Part shown: positions 32,491 to 44,931 of the stretch, in pieces
Numbering within the stretch: position 1 is the stretch's first letter
Layout: each line of letters starts with the position of its first letter
Origin: Mesocentrotus franciscanus
Taxonomy: Eukaryota > Echinodermata > Echinoidea > Camarodonta > Strongylocentrotidae
NCBI GenBank assembly: GCA_037976565.1
Contig: CP137683.1
Coordinates: 2,799,111 to 2,863,110 of the forward strand
Direction of reading: 5' to 3'
DNA length: 64,000 nt
Translations under genes and position numbers: made by a program
Notes under the pieces: generated by a model
What the model was told of the DNA's origin: nothing
Seen by the model: the letters and a program-made list of their open reading frames with translations, nothing else
Databases searched by the model: none

Positions 32491-34255
32491 CCGTGATTAA
32501 AGGCTACATCAACAGGGAAATGAAAAGGAAAACCCACAAGGAAATGAAAAGAACAGATTAGGCAGATTAAAGATAGAAGGGAAAAGAATGGGAGTAAGAA
32601 GGAGAAATGGAGACTAATGTAGAAGAAATTGCATAAAACCATGAGGATTAAACTTGGAACTACAGTCAGGTATTTAAAGTCAGTTATTGACAATTTTTAT
32701 ATTGAGATCTGTTGACATTATGAATTTAGATTTAGAATAATAGAATAATCTCAACAGTGAAGAGGAATAATCGAGAAAGTACACAATTTCATGGGCAAGA
32801 CATATAAAGCTCGTTTTATAAGTATGACATATCATTGTTATTCTATTATTATAATGTTTATTATTATAATTATCAATATTTGTTAATGTTTAATTTTGTA
32901 TTAATCTATTTTGTTATTATTAATGTTATTATCATTATCATTATTATTATTATAATTGTCATTCTTATAAAATTATCATTAAATTCACTATCAATTGAAA
33001 TTGCAGAAGTGTATGATCAGCATTTAATATTATTCATCTCGAATTTGAAAATATTAATATCAAAAGACATAAATGATATGAAACGTAAAACATATAAGGC
33101 ATATCCGAAATCTGGCCGTATAGGCATATAAGATAAGATAATTTATTGGTTTCCACAATATCTCATTTTCCAAAGAGTGTAACAACATATTTAATACATG
33201 TACATACAATACCGGTACACACTATTCAGAAAATTGTCCTTCAGTTGAACTTAAGATATATAGTGGCGGAGCCTATGGAAAAGCATAAAGGTACTATGTA
33301 CCATTTGCAGGCCAAAAAAATGAAAAGGTTAAATTCCAATGGCATTTGAAAGACAATACTAATTTAGAACTTCCCTAAAAAAAGGGGGGCTTGAAAATGT
33401 CTTTAAGTGGGAAAATAACGACTATTAGTTGTCGAATCGACTTAGGAGCTATAGAGCCAGTAAGTAATAGTCTGATTTTTCAGACCATTGTATTGAATGG
33501 TCGTACGTTTTATGCTGCGCAAAGATTCGATCAGTTTAACTTTGGCCATTACAAGAAGTGGGTTATTGATGTAGACAAATGCTCATGTACCCTTTACAGC
33601 TCATTTTATGTATGTTATTACCAAAGATGAAAAAAGCCAGTCAGTCACTCAGTGTCTGACAGTGAAGTCTAGCAAGTAAACAGGTTTCCTTGCATAATTT
33701 GAATATTAGGACACTGCTAACGTTTAAATTTCACAGATAGGACATACATGACATATTCATAATTCCTGCAAAGTTCTACAGAATTTGATGTTGGCTGCAA
33801 AAGGGACATAGTATCTTTATTATTATTATTATTATTATTAGGCATTTAGCTACGCTATTCATAGTACATTATATACCTCACTTTAGAAATCTAGCCATCT
33901 GATTGGTCGAAATTGGAGTCGTGATTTCAAGCCATGCCCCACTCGCAGGGCATAGCAATAGCCCACAGGGCCTAGTTAAAAGTTTCTACCCTCCGCCTCA
34001 TTATCCTGCGATTCCCATTGGTTTACTGCGATCCCCATTGGTTTGCGTGTTAAAATTGTCTACGTGCGAGCACGTACGCCATATACAGTGCTCTTTGTCT
34101 GCGATTCCCAAATGATTGAAACTTTCACTCGAAGATTAAGCGAAGATTAACAGACAGTGTTTCAGATTTTCTGTGATGTTTTAACAAATTTTTACTCACT
34201 AAAAGTCTAAGGTAAGAATTCTTGGTAGATTTTTGTTTTAATTCGGCATATAAAT

Positions 34256-34372
34256 GTCATATCGACTGCTTTAATACTCGAGGACTAGCTGTTTCTATAC
34301 TGGCTCGCGGGATATAGTTGAATCCCTTGAGCGTATAGAAACAGCTAGTCCTCTCGTAGCAGTCGATATGAC
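34256..34372. mobile_element. 117-bp fold-back element
   Basis: Left arm 34256-34300 (GTCATATCGACTGCTTTAAT...) pairs with 34333-34372 (GTATAGAAACAGCTAGTCCT...) with a small indel. Similar in architecture to 6529-6666 but unrelated in sequence. No clear target duplication. Confidence 0.8.
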
Positions 34373-34464
34373 TATACTATATCACAGCGCTTACAATAAT
34401 ATGCAATATAAGAATATAACAGCAAATCATAACATAACATTGAAACAAACAAAATAATAGCGAA

Positions 34465-35432
34465 TCAAGTAGGAAATAGGTACGTTTTAAGGAGTTTTTT
34501 AAACACATCCACTGATGGAGCAGCTTTTATACTGAAGGGAAGTTTATTCCACTCCTTAGTTGCTGCAACAGTGAATGTGCGATCTCCTGCCTTACTACGA
34601 GCCACATGAAAAGTCAAACGAAATGGGTCTGCATTGGAGCGAAGGTTTGTACGCACAGGTCGATACAACTCAAGACAATCATTAAAATACTCTGGCGCCT
34701 GATCATGAAAAAATTTGTACACATATAAAAGAATCTTAAAAACAATCCTCTGTTTGATTGGCAACCAATGAAGGGATGTTAGTAGAGGCATGGCATCATG
34801 ACGACGATCTAACCGCAAAATAATACGAGCAGCCCAGTTCTGCAAACTTTGAAGTCTTCTTATATGTGTTTGAGGGACTTCTGTAAGTAGCCCATTACAA
34901 TAATCCAACCGGGAAAGAACATGGCTGCGAATCACATGATGACATGCATCTTCAGATACATACTTCCTTATCTGTGATACACTCTTCAACTGAAATCGTA
35001 CAGATCTACAAAGCTGGTCTATTTGGTTAGACATGGACATATTGCAATCGAAAATTACACCAAGGTTCTTGACCGATGTAGATGGTGCAATCTGAGTGGT
35101 ACCAAATGTAAGATTAACATCATTAATGTTTCCCAAGTTGTGTTTGGAGCCGATTACCAAAAACTCTGTCTTTTTTTCATTAAGTTTAGGTTTATTCCTT
35201 CCCATCCACGTACTTATATCTGTGACACAATCTGAGAGAGTTTTTAATGCAGTATCTAAGCCATTAGGTTGCTTAGGGTCAAACGTAACATACAACTGTG
35301 TATCGTCAGCATAAGTGTGATATGAAACGTTGTAATGTCTGGCGATGTCTGGGACAGGCAAAGTATATATAATATATCCTATGGGTCCAAATACGGATCC
35401 TTGAGGGAGACCAACTTTGTTAGAAGCTACAA
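34465..35432 (-). pseudogene. CR1/L2-like LINE reverse transcriptase C-terminal fragment
   Basis: About 320 open codons on the minus strand: GLPQGSVFGPIGYIIYT (RT motif B side), the catalytic box YADDTQLY, then GVIFDCNMSMSNQI, SRLDYCNGLL, LQNWAARIIL, SLHWLPIKQRIVFKI and a terminal EWNKLPFSIKAAPSVDVFKK, which is the typical order for the palm end, thumb and C-terminus of CR1/L2-type polymerases. Motif A and the endonuclease are absent, so it is 5'-truncated at about 35432. The frame is free of stops, suggesting a fairly young insertion. It is a dead fragment rather than a host gene. Confidence 0.85.
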
Positions 35433-36099
35433 AATGACATAATTAACTAAAGTTAGGTTTATAAAATTCAAAAACACGCTAAAACAGGGAAAGGGAAATT
35501 ACAGGGATACATGAACCGATACTCGCAATTAACTAGAAAAGACAAGGGAAAGGGAAGGGAATAGGCCTGTATCTGCAGCTTATTTAAACAATATAAAGAC
35601 AGGTTCAACCAGAAATCTAATATCATTAATTAAATGAATAATGATCTATGGGTAACGGCCAGAAATCGGAAATATGAAAACAATTGAATTATACCCTCAT
35701 TTTCACGGTTACAAAAGTGCGCATGCGCTGACATTAAATTACGAGTAAACAAAGTAGTTTACTCGTAATTTAAGATGGCGCCTATGTCAATATGATGTGA
35801 GCGCAAAGCGCAGCAGTGACGCATCAACACATGCGCATCTGAAAACATTGACGACGCAATGTTTACTCGCAAATTAAAATGGCGTCCTTAACCATGAAAG
35901 GGTGTAGGCCTATTGTAAACTCGCGAAAGGGCCGCCTTCGGCGGCCTTTCGCGCGATTATGGTGTTGAAAGGACGTACTTGAGAGTTAACATGTTGAATG
36001 CCGGTCAGATTGGTAAAACAAAACAAAAGAAGTTGGTGAATGCTAGCTTTCCTATGATATGTGCTTATATCGCCTAACAATTACTTTGTTGGAAGTCTC
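35433..36099. other. No gene; short inverted repeats
   Basis: Holds a 15-16 bp inverted pair (AAATTACGAGTAAAC / GTTTACTCGTAATTT, about 35737-35773), repeated TTTACTCG(T/C)AA(A)TTA...ATGGCG words near 35760 and 35865, and a GC-rich hairpin with a TTCG loop (GGGCCGCCTTCGGCGGCC, about 35929-35946). Confidence 0.6.
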
Positions 36100-36361
36100 T
36101 AAGCGCTCTCACTGCAATACGGTAATGCAGCATAATTACCCTGCATGGCTTTATTAGCAGAGCAGCTGTCACGCGCTATGCATTTCAAGGAATAAATTCC
36201 TACCAGGTCCCCATTTACTTCACCTGGGTGGAGTGCATGATAATGTGGATGAATTTCTTGCTGAAGGAAATCAACGTCCTGGAGTGGGATTCGAACTCGC
36301 GACCTTATGATTGAAAGACGTGTGTCAGAAGTCAGAACCACTACACTATGACGCTTCCAGA
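36100..36361 (-). mobile_element. tRNA-derived SINE
   Basis: The minus strand begins CTGGAAGCGTCATAGTGTAG, with an A-box-like TAGTGTAGTGGTTCTGAC (36331-36348) and a B box GTTCGAATCCC (36286-36296) at the expected distance, then a body containing CACCCAGGTGAAGTAAATGG. The RNA polymerase III internal promoter and tRNA-like head mark it as a SINE; no intact tRNA cloverleaf end is present. Confidence 0.8.
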
Positions 36362-38140
36362 TCGTGTGCACTTAGTACATGTACAATAATAAATCCATTC
36401 TTATTTTAAGGTGATTTGATATGCCGTCTATACTAGTAAAAGTAGCGCATTTACCCCCACAAAAGGAGTAAAATAGACATAAATAGTGAACAAAATATAT
36501 CAGATATTTGTTTTGTATTTTCAAGGTTTTTTATTTCAAAAATGCCTAAAAGAAAAATTATTTAAATGAGCCAATCTGTTTGAAGGTGGCAACACTACAT
36601 TTACACATACATGTAAACAGAACACAATAAGTAACTACTAACTACCCCCTGAAGAATTGCTCATAATTTCGAAGCCCTTAAAATGTATCACGATGTCATC
36701 TTACCACAATATCGGTAGAGTCGTTAGGTACATTTTGTGTGAAAATCAGAGATATCCATCGCTGTATGGCTGAATGAGCACAGATTAAAGACAAAATGGC
36801 CCAATTCAAAAGTCACAAGACATTGTGCGTGCCTGTACATTGTTGTGACATAGCCCATGACTGAATGCATTGATTATGAAACAATGCTTTTTGATATTCC
36901 ATCCATTTTTATTTGTAAATGGCACATGTGGTTAAATGCATTATTTGCAATTGTAAAACAGTGCATTTTGAATTTTTTAATACTCAGTAAACTGCAATAA
37001 TGATAATATTACTTTTGCGAATTTTTAAATATGAAAATAAAAAATCATTAAAGACGCTTACTCAACCATGGATTAATGATAACCTTTTATTGTTACACAT
37101 TGTTTTCCTAACTACCATAGAAATTTTTTTGCAGGACGAAATCTTGAAACGATTCTACGTTATAAAATTATGAGCAATTGTTTAGGAGTGTAGTTACTTT
37201 TTGTGACAATCAACCAATTTTGTTTCCAATTCCAAGTGGGCTCTTTTTTAATTTACAAAAAAGCCCCCTTCAGGTTTCTCATGGGGGTTCCTTTCATGAC
37301 GGGGGCTACTTTTTGGAATGTAATTTGGTTTCTTAATTTTGCTAATGTTCACAACTGGGAATGTTCACAACTGTATAATTTTCACATGATCAGATCAACG
37401 CGAACGAAACAGTAGATTCATCTAATAGATCTACACAGATACAGCGCGCGTAAACAATCACAGCTTTCGTATTCGCTTTCCACGTAGATGAAGGCACCAG
37501 CGAACGCAACGGTACTATGAAATTGTTGCTTATTACAGTTATCGGTGAAAACGTTGCGAGAAGAAATCCCATAGGCCAGTACAGACATTTTCTCTCGCGG
37601 AACCATTCTTTTATACATGCTGAAGGTATCGCTAATTTTATTATTCTCAATTTGAAGAGTGTACATTTGCTCAACAGTGCAAGTACCGATATCCGTTGCC
37701 ATCCTCTTTCAGGAGCTATTTTGAGTTTTTATATTCATTTCGAGATTTCAAACAACTTATTAAAAAAATCCCAAGCTTTGCAGCAATCTACAGGCAGAAC
37801 GAATGACACGTGCAATTTTTTCCAGCCCGAGGCGTGCACAACCCTAAAAGTTTTTAAATTTCTAAGGATTTCCTTACTCAAATTATAATATAAATGATAC
37901 ATGATACATGAGTAAAGTAGATATCGTTTCTACCAGTGGTGAGAAATATTCATAAAAATAAAACATTAGGTAAGATATGAAATGCAATTACTAGTGATTA
38001 CCGGTAATGAAATAACTATTGCAATCGATCAGCATTAAATTACTCTAGCATTAAAAAAATACCGAACTTCATATCGTCTATCGATAACAGGAGCAACGTC
38101 ACGAAAACACAGAGAAATAATTCCATAACACGTGACCAGC
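36362..38140. other. No gene seen
   Basis: AT-rich sequence. Frames at 37390-37888 overlap on both strands without a recognisable domain or splice context. Nothing else supported. Confidence 0.45.
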
Positions 38141-38144
38141 GGTA

Positions 38145-38945
38145 CAAATACCCCCTAGGACAATTATACCCCGGAAAATTATACACTAGACAATCATCCC
38201 CTAGGATAATTGCCCCTGAGGACAATTACCTACTAGGATAATTAACCCCTAGGACATTAAACCCAGGGCCTTGATAATCATCCCTAGGCCAATTACGCCC
38301 TTAGGACAATTACCCCCTAGGACAATTACCCCCAAATACAATTACATCCCGGAAAATATATTACCCCCTAGGACAATTACCCCCTGGATAATCAACCCCT
38401 AGGACAAGAACCCCCTTAGGACAATAACCCCTGAATACAATTACCCCAGGGACAATTACACCTTGAGAGTAATAACCACCTATAGCATAATTGCCCTCGG
38501 ACGCGTATCATCTAGAAAATCACCCTTAGACCAATAGTACGTTCTCTAGATTATCTCCCGGATAGAAGACTACCCATAGTCACAATTAACTCGAACCTGG
38601 GTGATAATTGTTGACTGATAATCATTAAGCTAAATGCATCTGAATGTGTATGATTGCCATCCGACCGGCTTGCACTGTCCTTTATGTATATACATGATAT
38701 ATGATTATATGTTCTTATAGGACATATTACCTGTCTGTTGTTGCTACCCTTACGATATACCTACTCTCGTTATTCTAATCGCATGTGAAAATGACTACTT
38801 CCATCACTATCACTGCGTATCAGGATAATTACCCCCAACTTTACCAATAGGACAATTACCCCGAAAATTAACCCCGACCCCTGAGGAGAATCATCCTCGG
38901 ATAATTACTCCCTAAGACAATTACCCCTGGGCAATCACCCCCTAG
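38145..38945. repeat. Degenerate CCCCTAGGACAATTA minisatellite, two blocks
   Basis: A unit of about 15-16 bp, CCCCTAGGACAATTA, and variants (CCCTGGATAATCA, CCCGGAAAATTA) recur over 38145-38530 and again at 38820-38945. About 290 bp of non-repeat sequence separates the blocks. Confidence 0.9.
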
Positions 38946-38947
38946 CA

Positions 38948-40505
38948 CATTCGTTTTCTGACGTCCTAGCTACATAGCCCCAAAATTAAAAATCTCAGAA
39001 AAATAATTTTGTACCTTTACCAGAACTCAATTTTCTCTTACAAGCCAGGACAACAATGATGCATGAAGCTATGCATTACTTCCACAATAGAGGAAGTATA
39101 GAAAGAAAGAATAAAGAGTCGTAACAATAAAGGGGAAAGGCCACAATTTTCCACTGCGCTCGGTTGAGAGACTTTGCATGGGAAAAAAACAAATGTCAAG
39201 CAACCCTCAAGTTGAAGAGATCGTCATTCGAATATTTTAGTTTAGTTCAGTTCAATACGGTTTATTTCATATTTTATATTTCACGTGTTTACATGAAATA
39301 TAATTGTTACAACACTACAGATGTATGTTGAATAAAAAATAACTACATAAGATATATCAAATCACATTCGTTTGCTTGTTGTTATTTGTAAATCAATATT
39401 ATTAAAGGGGATGTCTACCCTCATATTAGGTTGGTTTTCATAAAAGCAGAAAATTAGAGACACAAATTAGTGAGAGTTTCAGCAATATACAAAACAAAGT
39501 AGGAAAGATGTGAATTTTCGAAGTTGTCATTAGTGGAGCACAAATTGACAACACTGAGGTGTCTTACGAGCTCCTCTACATATTGCTCTGTACAGAATTT
39601 AAAAAAAAAAAAATTTTGTGTGGGGGGAGCAAAGGTCATAATGGTTATTTTCCGTGAGGGTGATTCTCCTTTACAATGAACAGCACTGCACAGAGAAATT
39701 TGTTTGTGGGACTTACACGTCGTTGGCATAAGAGATTGGGAAAGTCTTCCAAGCTATTTGTATAATCATTTCGAATATCAGGGCATTTAATTTGAAAGGC
39801 AGTCATTTTAAGTGGTCATTCGTTTTCTGACGCCCTGGCTTCCCACATAGCCAAGCAATGAGGAAAAAAACTCAGCAAATTAATTGAGTACCTTTATCAG
39901 ATCTCAATTTTCTCTTACAAGCTAGAACAACAATTATGCATGAAGCTATGCATTACTTCCACAGAAGAGGAATTATAGAAAGAAAGAATAAAGAGTCATA
40001 ACAATAAAGGGGAAAACTTGCCACATTTTCCCACTGCGCTCGGTTGAGAGACTTTGCATGGGAAGAGCAAATATATTAAGCAACCCTCAAGTTGAAGAGA
40101 TCGTCATTCGAATATTTTAGTTAAGTTCAGTTCAATACGGTTTATTTCATATTTTATATTTCACGTGTCAATTTGTTTACAAGAAATATAATTGTTATAA
40201 CACTACAGAGGCATATTGAATAAACATAACTACATAAGTTATATTAAATCACATTGCTTTGCTTGTAGTTACAAAAAAAATCGACCTTATTAAAGGGGAT
40301 GTCTACCATGATATTTAGTTGATAATAAGAGCAGAAAATGATAGACACAAATAAGTAAGAGTTTGAGCAATATACGATTAAAAATAGGACAGATGTGAAT
40401 TTCGAAGTTATCATCAGTAAAACACAAATTGGCAACACTAGGACGTATCTTGCGAGCTCCTCTCCATTTTGCTCCATACAGACAATGGCGTTGTTGGTGG
40501 CTTCC
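38948..40505. repeat. Tandem segmental duplication, about 0.87 kb period
   Basis: ATTCGTTTTCTGACG(T/C)CCT starts copies at 38948 and 39821. Matching landmarks include GCATGAAGCTATGCATTACT (39062/39939), ACTGCGCTCGGTTGAGAGAC (about 39153/40033) and AAAGGGGATGTCTACC (39406/40292). A third partial start, CTTCCCACATGGCTAA, is near 40500. No coding content. Confidence 0.85.
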
Positions 40506-41280
40506 CACATGGCTAAAAAATGAATATAACAAAGCTGTGGGTACGAACTGACGCACAAGGAAACATTTTTTTTTGCGAATATGGTTAAAGCGTACATCAC
40601 ATATAAATAATCATTATTCAACGACGAGTACATCAATTGCGTATTATGTAGGAGCACTGTGGTTTATTAGTGCATGGCTCTTGACTCTCGAATAACTGTA
40701 TCCTTTTTAGAGGCACACACATCCATGATAATTACGGTCACAGTTCTAGGCCTATATTATTCGTTTCACAAAACTGCTCCTGTACCTTATCTGATGTCAA
40801 GATAATGTATATGTACACCCGCCTATTCATACGTGCATATGATTTAACCTTGTTTCCCAAGCAGTAAACCCATCTTAATACTCTACCAAAAAGGATATAA
40901 TGTGAGGATATAAAAAGAAATCAGCGACTGGAAAACGTTGCTTAGTTATTCTTCATTCAAATAAAAACAGAAAATCTATCACATAAACTCGTTAACAAGA
41001 ACAATTCTAAGCTCTGACAGGATAGCATTTACGTCGGCATAATATCATTGGCATTCACTCTCACTATAAGCCCATGGCGGGTCCCGGTTGTGACGTCAAG
41101 AAAAGAGGACCCGGTTTCTCCGTGCATTTCCGCGTTTCCGACTTCGAGATTTTGGTGGAGTTTACTCGCATAAATTCACTACTCTGAACTTGTTTTGTCG
41201 GTTGAACGCCATTTAGTGTTATTCTGGGGGTTAAAAGCTTTCTATTGATGTAATTATCTCAATATTTGGGATTGCCTTAG
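40506..41280. other. No gene seen
   Basis: AT-rich, followed by GC-richer sequence (GGGTCCCGGTTGTGACGTCA near 41078) just before the decayed LINE. No feature supported. Confidence 0.45.
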
Positions 41281-43440
41281 AATGTCAACTTTCAGCTATC
41301 TGAATGATATGGAGTCACCTGACGATATGGTCCAATCTCTTCAGAATGTCCTAGAACAGGCATATCGTTAACATTTCCCTCTTGTTGTTCATTAGCGTTC
41401 AGCAAACGATAAACAATGGATAAATGACAAGATAAAAACTGACATCCAGAAGAGACAAAGAGCCTTTGAGAGGGGTGATTTGGCTTCGTTTAGGAGTATT
41501 CGCAATCAGATTCAGCGCGCAATTGTGAAGTCTACGTTTTATCGCTCGAAGATTGCAGCGATGAAGAACTCAAACCCTGGCACGTCCTAGCTGGCACCGT
41601 CAAAATAATACGTTCTCTTGCTGGTTTGAGTAAACTGACTTCCTACAGTTTTCCAGATGACTTAGGCATGAGCCATTTTCAGCAGGCAAATCACATCGAT
41701 CAACGACTTCTTTGCAAGTATATGCTCTGAACTACCTGCTCTTGCCTACTACGACTTGCCCGGCCTACCTAATACCTGCCAGAAGACCACCTCCTGACAT
41801 TCGAATTCAACGTTTCAGGGTCTTTCAAGCGCTGAAGAAGCTAAATCCATCTAAACTATAGGCTATCCATCCTGGAGATACTCCTGTTCGACTGATCAGA
41901 GAATTCGCCCTTGAGATCTCTGCTCCATTATCTGCCATCTTCGATTCTATTCTGAAGTCGGGTTCTTTTCCATCGCGTTAGAAATGTTCCGATTTGAGAC
42001 CCATATCGATAACTCCGATATTTTCACGAGTGTTTGAAGGTTTCCTTTCACTGTATCTGATCAGAGACCTCACACCCCATCTTGACAATCGTCAGTTTGG
42101 CAACATTAGACGCAGTTCTACAACCCACTACTTGGTGAGCCTAGTGGATACCATCCTCAAGGGCTTAATAGGCCTGGCTACTGTGCGTCTCTTTGCACGA
42201 TAGATTTCTCTAAAGCCTTCGATCGTGTCAACCACAATATAGTAATTCACAAACTCTTCACGTATGGTGTTCATGAAGCAATTCTTCAGACCGCGACCAG
42301 CTTTTTAACTGATCGGTACCCAGGCTTTTAGAGTTGGTTCTTGTATTCTTGTTTTTCGAGTGAAATTCGTTTTGCCGCCTGCCCCGTCCCCCTACTTTTA
42401 AGCTCCATCGGGTCTCCTCTGGCCCTGGAAATGCGTTATGTCCGCGGGGGTATACCACCTAGTGCCAAAACAATTTTCGGCCCGATCGCATTCGTTTAAG
42501 CCTGCCCCAGCCCCTCATTTCCTTGGGCTACCTCAACGAATTTCGTTGGAGTCCAATACATTATTTTTCGAGTGAAATTCGTTTTGCTGCCTGCATCATC
42601 CCCCTACTTTTAAGCTCCATCGGGTCTCCTCTGGCCCTGGAAACGTCTTCTATGTCCGCGGGGGTATACCACCTAGTGCCAAAACAATTTTCGGCCGGAT
42701 CGAGGAAAATCTCCGAGGAAAAGCATTTGACGTGCGGAGTTCCGCATGGAACAAAACTAGGCCCGTTGATGTTCCTAGCTCTGGTGAATGATGCCGCATA
42801 TGATATCGAGCATCATTGGAAATATTTTGACGACTTGAGCCTTCTCGAGATTCGCACGATATCGGCATCTCCGAAACTACAGGACCCTCTTGACGAATTA
42901 GAAAATTGGAGTAAAGACAATGACATGAAATTCAATACCACCAAGAGCATATGCCATGTCTGTCAATTTTACGAAACGTACCATCAACACTTCCTGTTTG
43001 CGTCTCAATGATGAGCCTCTGAAAATAACGAAATCCCAGAAAATACTGGGCGTGCACTTACAATCCGATCTCAAGTGGGACAAATAAGTTGGTGATATAT
43101 GGTATCAAGAGCTGGAAAGAGAGTATTAATGATAAGTCGTCTTCGCAAGGCATCTGTCCCAAGTTGTGACCTAGTCAACATCTATTCATCTTATATACGT
43201 CCTCTTTTGGAGTATTCATCTCCCCTTTGGTCTCCTAGCTAGCATCACTGCAAATCAGTACAATGACATTGAGAAAATCCAGAAACGTGTTTGCCGCATC
43301 ATTATGGAGGACCAGTATGTCTCTTACGACCATGCTCTAGATCGAGCACCTCTCTATCTGCCGTATGTCGGAGCGGCATGAACAACTACAGGATTCCTAT
43401 GCTCGTAGTCTGTTGAAATCTCCCCGGCACCGGGATCCAT
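41281..43440 (+). pseudogene. Heavily decayed non-LTR retrotransposon
   Basis: Frames in order: DKQWINDKIKTDIQKRQRAF (about 41417), a helical linker typical between endonuclease and RT; RPISITPIFSRVFEGF (41997) matching the RPIS RT entry motif; an FSKAFDRVNHNIV motif A (about 42212, after a frameshift) with the catalytic Asp; LTCGVPHGTKLGPLMF (about 42730) matching the GVPQG motif B; a YFDDLSLL box (about 42824) in place of YADD; and SSYIRPLLEYSSPLW further on. At least six frame breaks. An internal direct duplication is present (separate entry). Confidence 0.8.
42356..42702 (+). repeat. About 135-bp direct duplication within the decayed LINE
   Basis: TTCGAGTGAAATTCGTTTTG starts at 42356 and again at 42567; both continue through GTATACCACCTAGTGCCAAA. 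It splits the RT region between motif A and motif B. Confidence 0.9.
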
Positions 43441-43649
43441 TGGCGTACTGGTGGGGGGGCTTGGGGGCGCTAGCCCCAAATAAAATTAAACCATGACTTA
43501 TTTACAATTCCATACAAGTGATTTATAAATGTTCGTGATATCACATGATTTTCAACAGAATGCGCGTTTCTCCATTTCTGTTGCAAACAGACACATTCCC
43601 AAATAGCCAGGAAGAGCCTATGTTTTTTATAGTCACTAATGGGCCTTAG

Positions 43650-44045
43650 TGGCCACTAACAGTAACACTAGTAGATAACCGTATATCCAGTTTAGCGAAA
43701 AGTCTAGATACCCGTATGTCCGGCCTAGAGAAGAGCTTAGAGAAGAGCTTGGAGAAGATCTCGGCAGGTCTAGGCGGTACGCCGGGGAATGCGCAGTCGC
43801 CTGCGCCCAGGGTTTGTTTTGGATTTGGCGAGGAGGGTCATTTCCGGAGGCAATGTTCCATATGCGCGGATCAAGGGGCGCGGGCCTCGCCCCCGCAAAA
43901 AACAAAAAGAGAGGAAAAGAAGGAAAAGGAAATAGGAGAAAGGGAAAGAAAGAAGAGGAAGAAGAAAAGAAAATGGGGTGAAAAGAAGGAGATCGGGGCG
44001 AAAGGGCCTTGCCTCCAAGGCTGTTGCCCCCCATCAAAAAAATAA
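43650..44045 (+). pseudogene. Retrotransposon gag fragment with zinc-knuckle lacking one Cys
   Basis: The frame contains a short Leu/Lys-rich helical repeat (MSGLEKSLEKSLEKI) and then RVCFGFGEEGHFRRQC, which fits the gag CCHC knuckle C-x2-C-x4-H-x4-C except that the second Cys is Phe (TTT for TGT). After this the frame degenerates into Lys/Glu low complexity over an A/G-rich run. An upstream stop separates the beginning of the helical stretch. LTR-retrotransposon origin is inferred from the knuckle; no polymerase or LTR is seen. Confidence 0.6.
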
Positions 44046-44120
44046 GAGAGAAGGAAGGAAAGGGAAAGAAAAAAAGGGAAAAAAAAGAGGAAGAAGAAAA
44101 GAAAAGAAGGGGGATATCAG
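43900..44120. repeat. Purine-rich low complexity
   Basis: AAGAAGGAAAAGG-type runs on the plus strand; they produce spurious Lys/Glu-rich and Phe/Leu-rich frames. Confidence 0.9.
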
Positions 44121-44757
44121 TTGCAATTTTCCCGCAAACAAGTTATGGATCGGGGCAAAATACCCTTGCCTCCCCCCCAAAAAATATGCTCATCTGACCG
44201 TAATTAAATGCCTAAAACCCCTGAGCTTCCAGGGCTCTGCCCTCTGGACCGCACCTAGGGCCCTAAAACGGCCCCTAGATGCTCATCTGACGGTCCTGCC
44301 AGTGTCACAAATAAGGTATCAAAATAAGCTCATCTGATCGTATAAACGCCTGAAACCCCTGAGCTTCTGGGGGCTCGCCCCCCTGGACCCCACGCCAAAT
44401 AGTGACCTGCCAGTGTTACAAATAGGTTATCAAAATATGCTCATCTGACTGTAATTAAATGCCTAAAACCCCTGAGCTTCCAGGGGCTCTGCCCTCTGGA
44501 CCCCACCTAGGGCCCTAAAACGGGCCCCTAGATGCTCATCTGACCGTTATTTAATGCCTAAAACCCTTGAGCTTCCGGGGGCTCCGCCCCTAGACCTTAC
44601 GCCAATTAGTGACCTGCCAGTGTCACAAATAAGGTATCAAAATATGCTCATCTGACCGTAATTACACGCATAAAACCAGGCGCGGATCTACGGGGGGTTA
44701 GGGGGTTTAACCCCCCTTGGCCCGCCAAAAAAAAAGAAAAAAGAAAAAAAAGAAAGA

Positions 44758-44931
44758 ATGCACACTGGAGAGAAACCTTTCAAGTGCAAATATTGTGAGA
44801 AGATATTCAACTCATCTGGTAACTTAACCAAACACAATCATGATAACTCTGGATATAACTGTGTATTAAACTGTTACTTGATTTATAAAGACGATATCAT
44901 GCACTGCTTTTTATGGTCTCCATTGTTTTAG
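44758..44931 (+). pseudogene. Captured C2H2 zinc-finger fragment, copy 1
   Basis: 57 codons from ATG to TAG. Residues 1-25 read [20 protein letters not shown] followed by GNLTK, with the classic TGEKP linker, C10-x2-C13-x12-H26. The expected second His at H26+4 is Asn30 (a His sits at +2 instead), so the finger is incomplete. It lies directly after an A-rich run inside a repeat unit and is duplicated at 45678. It probably derives from the last exon of a zinc-finger gene; not a gene in its own right. Confidence 0.7.

Larger units (their letters stand above)
30744..34255. other. No gene seen; scattered repeats
   Basis: AT-rich. Contains the inverted end of the CACTGAGCGGC family (31200-31480), a fold-back sequence at 32358-32490, ATT-rich low complexity (32840-32965) and a (ATT)n microsatellite at 33811-33841. 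The short frame 33391-33630 follows an A/G-run and has no recognised domain. Confidence 0.5.

Noticed and set aside
35929..35946. Rho-independent-terminator-like hairpin (GGGCCGCC TTCG GGCGGCC)
   Set aside because: The genome is eukaryotic and no gene abuts it; treated as an incidental GC-rich inverted repeat.
36286..36350. Functional tRNA gene
   Set aside because: A and B boxes are present but no acceptor-stem pairing could be made, and a SINE body follows.
37390..37888. Protein-coding gene around 37.4-37.9 kb
   Set aside because: Overlapping open frames on both strands, none with a recognisable domain or splice context.
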